Shown: positions 6,466 to 8,445 of the stretch, piece after piece | Position numbering within the stretch: position 1 is the stretch's first letter | Layout: every line of letters begins with the position of its first letter | Origin: Zetaproteobacteria bacterium | GTDB taxonomy: Bacteria; Pseudomonadota; Zetaproteobacteria; Mariprofundales; Mariprofundaceae | Direction: 5' to 3' | NCBI GenBank assembly: GCA_021545665.1 | Contig: JAJRTX010000325.1 | Span: forward strand, 1-8,445 | DNA length: 8,445 bases | The notes under the pieces: generated by a model | Seen by the model: only the letters and a program-made list of their open reading frames with translations | The model's database searches: none | What the model was told of the DNA's origin: nothing | Made by a program: the position numbers and the translations under genes

Positions 6466-7413
6466 AATTATTGAGTTACAAGGGAGCAACTCGGACTTAA
6501 TTTTATCTATCTTTTGCCGAAATTGTGTTTCCTTTATAGCTCGCTCTCTGACTTTCTTTGCCTGCAAGCTTAATGCTGATGGATCCCGGTGCATACGTCT
6601 GGCCAGTTCCGCCAATGTATGCTGGCCTGTCTCTGCCACCAGCCATGCTGCAACTCCGCGTGCTTCTGTAAGGGCCCTTTTTCTGCTTACGCTGCACAAA
6701 TCTGTAATATCAATCTCAAACTCCATGGCTACCACAGCCAGCAATTCATCCAGTAATATTTTTATCGTCACCTTATCCGTCTTCGAGATCACCTGCTGCA
6801 AGAAATGGTCTTCACCCAAAATCCGCGAGTCATCGCCACCCCGATGAAATTCCGAACGGTGCTTTTCATCAATCGTACCCATGACAAAATTGGCATACTG
6901 TTCTCGGCCAGACTTAACTGTGTCCCCAAACTGCGCCAAGACAGAATCACATGTCAGCCATGGAATGTGTTCCTTCCCCAGATATGCCCGGTGGCCGCTC
7001 CATTCATAATCAGACGGAGTCCCGACCAAGCCTGCACGTACCGGATTAAGGTGAATATAGCGAACAAGCTCCAGCAAGTAGCTATCCTTATCCACCAGCA
7101 ACGCCTTATAACGCCCCTGAAACAGATGACCCATGCGCTTCTGACTGCTATTGATCCAGCGGGTATAGCGGAAAGACAGGTTCTGCATAATTTTGGAAAG
7201 TGGAATATCCGATACCTGTATCGCCAGATGGATATGATTTCCCATCAGACAAAATGCATGCACGCGATGGCCAAACCGCTCAACTCCTTCCTGAATAAGA
7301 AAAAACATACGGTAACGATCATCTCTTGAGAAAAAAATATCCTGCCCACCATTACCTCGAAGCATCACGTGATACAATCCGCCAAGTATATGAATTCTTG
7401 CTTTGCGCGCCAT
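6457..7413 (-). CDS. REP-associated tyrosine transposase (Y1 HUH) with DnaA-like C-terminal HTH
   Basis: The 318-residue protein begins MARKARIHILGGLYHVMLRG, the classic RAYT opening. GNHIHLAI (59-66) contains the HUH pair His60 and His62 that binds the metal. VRYIHLNPVRAGLV (117-130) carries Tyr119, the likely nucleophile that joins covalently to single-stranded DNA; FRYTRWIN and GHLFQGRYK are further family motifs. Residues about 215-295 are an addition: RKRALTEARGVAAWLVAET, then LAELARRMHRDPSALSL, which resembles the helix-turn-helix of DnaA domain IV and probably helps bind the repeats. I choose the ATG at 7413 because homology starts there; the upstream ATG at 7428 would add MYDWL. Neither has a good ribosome binding site. 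The ends are complete and no stop interrupts the frame, so the gene may be active. Confidence 0.92.
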   Translation of the reverse strand: MARKARIHILGGLYHVMLRGNGGQDIFFSRDDRYRMFFLIQEGVERFGHRVHAFCLMGNHIHLAIQVSDIPLSKIMQNLSFRYTRWINSSQKRMGHLFQGRYKALLVDKDSYLLELVRYIHLNPVRAGLVGTPSDYEWSGHRAYLGKEHIPWLTCDSVLAQFGDTVKSGREQYANFVMGTIDEKHRSEFHRGGDDSRILGEDHFLQQVISKTDKVTIKILLDELLAVVAMEFEIDITDLCSVSRKRALTEARGVAAWLVAETGQHTLAELARRMHRDPSALSLQAKKVRERAIKETQFRQKIDKIKSELLPCNSIIHA

Positions 7414-7419
7414 GAGCCA

Positions 7420-7447
7420 ATCATACATGTTACAACAATTAACTCAA
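7420..7447 (-). promoter_or_regulatory. Possible RAYT promoter starting inside the terminal repeat
   Basis: On the minus strand TTGAGT (7447-7442) and TATGAT (7425-7420) are 16 bases apart. The -35 box lies in the inverted repeat arm. The -10 ends 6 bases before the ATG at 7413, so transcription would begin at or next to the start codon, giving a nearly leaderless message; this fits the lack of a Shine-Dalgarno site. Read by eye only. Confidence 0.35.
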
Positions 7448-7452
7448 TAACT

Positions 7453-7469
7453 CATGCCTGACCCCTTTC
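7453..7469 (+). repeat. REP-like unit, right inner copy
   Basis: CATGCCTGACCCCTTTC, inverted relative to the left copies and one base longer (four Cs). The next copy follows at once with no spacer. Confidence 0.8.
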
Positions 7470-7486
7470 CATGCCTGACCCCTTTC
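7470..7486 (+). repeat. REP-like unit, right outer copy
   Basis: CATGCCTGACCCCTTTC, identical to the copy just before it. A pure pyrimidine tract (7479-7506) begins within it and runs beyond the element, matching on the opposite strand the purine-rich run at the left end. Confidence 0.8.
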
Positions 7487-7612
7487 TCTTTCCTTCTTTC
7501 CTTTCTAACAATCCATAGAAAGCTGTGTTTTCTCCGGGTAAGGATTATGCTCTATCATTGCAATGGATGCACAGAGCTGACAGGCATATGACTGCCGGGA
7601 GGTGCTGTTGCT

Positions 7613-7783
7613 ATGATTGATTCGGGGGCATTGTCTTCTCAACTGTTTTCCACCTACTGGTGGTTGCTGCCGCTGTTGATCATCGTAACCCTGTTCAAAC
7701 CCGCATGGTTCAAAGGCTTCATCGGTGAAGTGATGTACATACCTCTGCCCGGTTATTTCTCAATAAAAATGACTGCCACTTGA
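7613..7783 (+). pseudogene. Stub of a NERD-domain protein (membrane-anchor start only)
   Basis: A 56-codon frame starts at ATG 7613 with GGGAGG 10 bases upstream, a strong initiation site. Its first 39 residues, MIDSGALSSQLFSTYWWLLP and then LLIIVTLFKPAWFKGFIGE, match the usual N-terminus of NERD (nuclease-related domain) proteins: one membrane helix followed by WFKGFIGE. The NERD domain should follow, but after GE the sequence changes to VMYIPLPGYFSIKMTAT and stops. A deletion or recombination junction therefore lies near 7730. The stub may still be transcribed and translated as a tiny membrane peptide but cannot have nuclease-like function. The assignment rests on a short stretch. Confidence 0.55.
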
Positions 7784-7814
7784 TAAAATGTCAAAGAATC
7801 AAGCCAGCTACCTC

Positions 7815-7884
7815 TATAATTGTTGATTTAATGTCATCTTATTAGCCATCTTATTATATGGCTTTATATATGGACAATATCCAT
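7815..7884 (+). promoter_or_regulatory. Upstream control region of brnT-brnA with operator-like repeats
   Basis: A perfect TATAAT stands at 7815-7820, though no good -35 box is found at the right distance. Downstream lie a direct repeat CATCTTATTA (7835-7844 and 7847-7856, 12-bp period), an inverted repeat AGCCAT-N8-ATGGCT (7844-7863), and a second one ATGGA-N5-TCCAT (7870-7884). Ribbon-helix-helix antitoxins such as BrnA repress their own operon by binding short repeated sites, so these are candidate operators. Confidence 0.4.
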
Positions 7885-7905
7885 CCAGTTTTGTAGAATC
7901 CATCG

Positions 7906-8184
7906 ATGACATCGGCAACGTTTGACTGGGATGAAAAGAAGAACCATGAAAACCAGCAGAAACACAGTGTCTCGTTTGAAGTTGCCCAACATGCATTTGC
8001 CGATCCAGACAGAATCATTGCAGAGGATGTAAAGCACAGCCAAACTGAAAAGCGTTACTACTGTTTTGGTGAAGTTGGCGGCGGTATTATGACGGTTCGG
8101 TTTACGTGGCGAGGCAACGTGATCCGCATTATAGGCGCTGGATACTGGTGTAAAGGAAAGAAAATATATGAAGAAGAAAATTGA
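7906..8184 (+). CDS. brnT: BrnT-family toxin of a type II toxin-antitoxin system
   Basis: The 92-residue protein has the BrnT pattern: FDWDEKKNHENQQKHSVSFE at the start, AFADPDR (31-37), the H-S-x-x-E-x-R block (HSQTEKR, 44-50), then IMTVRFTWRGNVIRII and a tail GAGYWCKGKKIYEE. BrnT is a RelE-fold ribonuclease that halts growth by cutting RNA and is neutralised by BrnA. The tail differs from the common ISARRA...E...YEE form, in which the residue after ISA is arginine; here it is glycine. No Shine-Dalgarno site precedes the ATG, and a CATCGATG palindrome covers the start codon, so translation may be kept low. The gene overlaps brnA by 17 bp, ensuring joint expression. Confidence 0.87.
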   Translation: MTSATFDWDEKKNHENQQKHSVSFEVAQHAFADPDRIIAEDVKHSQTEKRYYCFGEVGGGIMTVRFTWRGNVIRIIGAGYWCKGKKIYEEEN

Positions 8185-8401
8185 CTACACGAATGAACCT
8201 ATAGGCGAAGTCCGTATTCTTAACGACTTCTTACCCTCTCCCGGAGAACTCGCTTTTAAAGAGAAAAAGGTCAAAGTTACTATAACCCTGAGTCAGGCAA
8301 GCGTGGACTTCTTTAAAGCTGAAGCGAAAAAACATCACACATCATATCAGGCGATGATCCGGCAACTGCTGGATATCTATGCCAACCAACAGCGTTCGTG
8401 A
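8168..8401 (+). CDS. brnA: BrnA-family antitoxin (ribbon-helix-helix)
   Basis: The 77-residue protein has an N-terminal linker (PIGEVRILNDFLPSPGELAF) that would wrap the toxin. A ribbon-helix-helix DNA-binding unit follows: strand KVKVTITL (about 34-41), helix SQASVDFFKAEAKKHH (42-57) and helix SYQAMIRQLLDIYA (59-72). Toxin-first order and the overlap with brnT match the known brnTA arrangement. AAGGAAAG lies 7 bases before the ATG and is much better than anything before brnT, which favours antitoxin excess. The protein probably represses the operon through the repeats at 7835-7884. It ends with TGA at 8399-8401; 44 bases of window remain with no identifiable gene. Confidence 0.87.
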   Translation: MKKKIDYTNEPIGEVRILNDFLPSPGELAFKEKKVKVTITLSQASVDFFKAEAKKHHTSYQAMIRQLLDIYANQQRS

Positions 8402-8445
8402 TATGAGAGGCAAACAACTCAGGCTTGGTTCAAAAAAGACCTGTC

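Larger units (their letters stand above)
6414..7486 (-). mobile_element. RAYT element: tyrosine transposase gene between inverted pairs of REP-like repeats
   Basis: The transposase gene is bracketed by four copies of a 16-17 bp unit: GAAAGGGTCAGGCATG at 6414-6429 and 6450-6465, and its reverse complement CATGCCTGACCCCTTTC at 7453-7469 and 7470-7486. The similarity extends inward as an inverted repeat: CATGAATTATTGAGTTA at 6462-6478 answers TAACTCAATAACTCATG at 7440-7456 with one mismatch. Left copies have three Gs where right copies have four. This layout, a single-domain HUH transposase beside inverted short repeats, is that of REP/RAYT systems. Whether the unit moves as a whole is unknown; most RAYTs are single-copy and domesticated. 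It joins a broken IS4 gene on one side and a gene stub further out on the other. Confidence 0.75.

Noticed and set aside
6805..7329. 174-codon plus-strand frame
   Set aside because: Antisense shadow of the RAYT gene, whose motifs on the other strand are unmistakable.
7870..7896. In-frame ATG 36 bases upstream of the brnT start
   Set aside because: A TAG stop follows after eight codons, so brnT cannot begin there.
8403..8445. ATG frame (MRGKQLRLGSKKTC...) open to the window end, just after brnA
   Set aside because: Only 14 codons are visible, there is no Shine-Dalgarno site, and nothing identifies a family. It might be a third gene but cannot be supported here.
1..8445. CRISPR array, tRNA, rRNA or replication origin
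   Set aside because: No regularly spaced direct repeats with unique spacers, no tRNA-like cloverleaf and no rRNA core sequence were seen. The only regular repeats are the in-frame protein repeats and the REP-like units.

Overview
The window looks like chromosomal accessory DNA of a Gram-negative bacterium, probably Pseudomonadota (beta or gamma). The grounds are an OmpA-family outer-membrane protein with a DUF4892-like front half, Sec signal peptides on three neighbouring genes, a REP-associated tyrosine transposase (RAYT), IS3 and IS4 family debris and a BrnT/BrnA toxin-antitoxin pair. No rRNA, tRNA or CRISPR array is visible, and the sequence alone does not fix the genus.

Layout. (1) 1-1229, plus strand: the end of a cobalamin-type radical SAM gene whose start lies outside the window. 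(2) 1230-1641: no intact gene, but a decayed, internally deleted IS3-family element (about 1289-1512) that keeps inverted ends, a leader hairpin and the first 16 codons of orfA. (3) 1642-5623, minus strand: three genes for exported proteins. In transcription order they are an OmpA/DUF4892 protein (5623-4649), a small secreted protein of unknown function (4362-3799), and a large secreted protein (3654-1642). The large protein has two cysteine-bracketed helical segments, five 22-residue PEPHDL repeats and an unrecognised C-terminal domain. (4) 5756-7486: an IS4-family transposase cut off at its N-terminus, abutting a complete RAYT gene enclosed by inverted pairs of a 16-17 bp REP-like repeat. 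(5) 7613-7783: a stub matching the membrane-anchored start of a NERD-domain protein, then lost. (6) 7906-8401: brnT and brnA, overlapping, behind an upstream region rich in short inverted and direct repeats.

How the parts relate. The three exported-protein genes share a strand and probably act in the cell envelope, but gaps of about 286 and 144 bp, each with a stem-loop, argue against one tightly coupled operon. The flanks are mobile-element scars (IS3 relic, truncated IS4, RAYT element, gene stub), which suggests repeated insertion and deletion on both sides of the cluster. The best candidate for something undescribed is the large repeat protein at 1642-3654, possibly with its small secreted neighbour. 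The RAYT element with doubled terminal repeats is the best-supported mobile-DNA observation.
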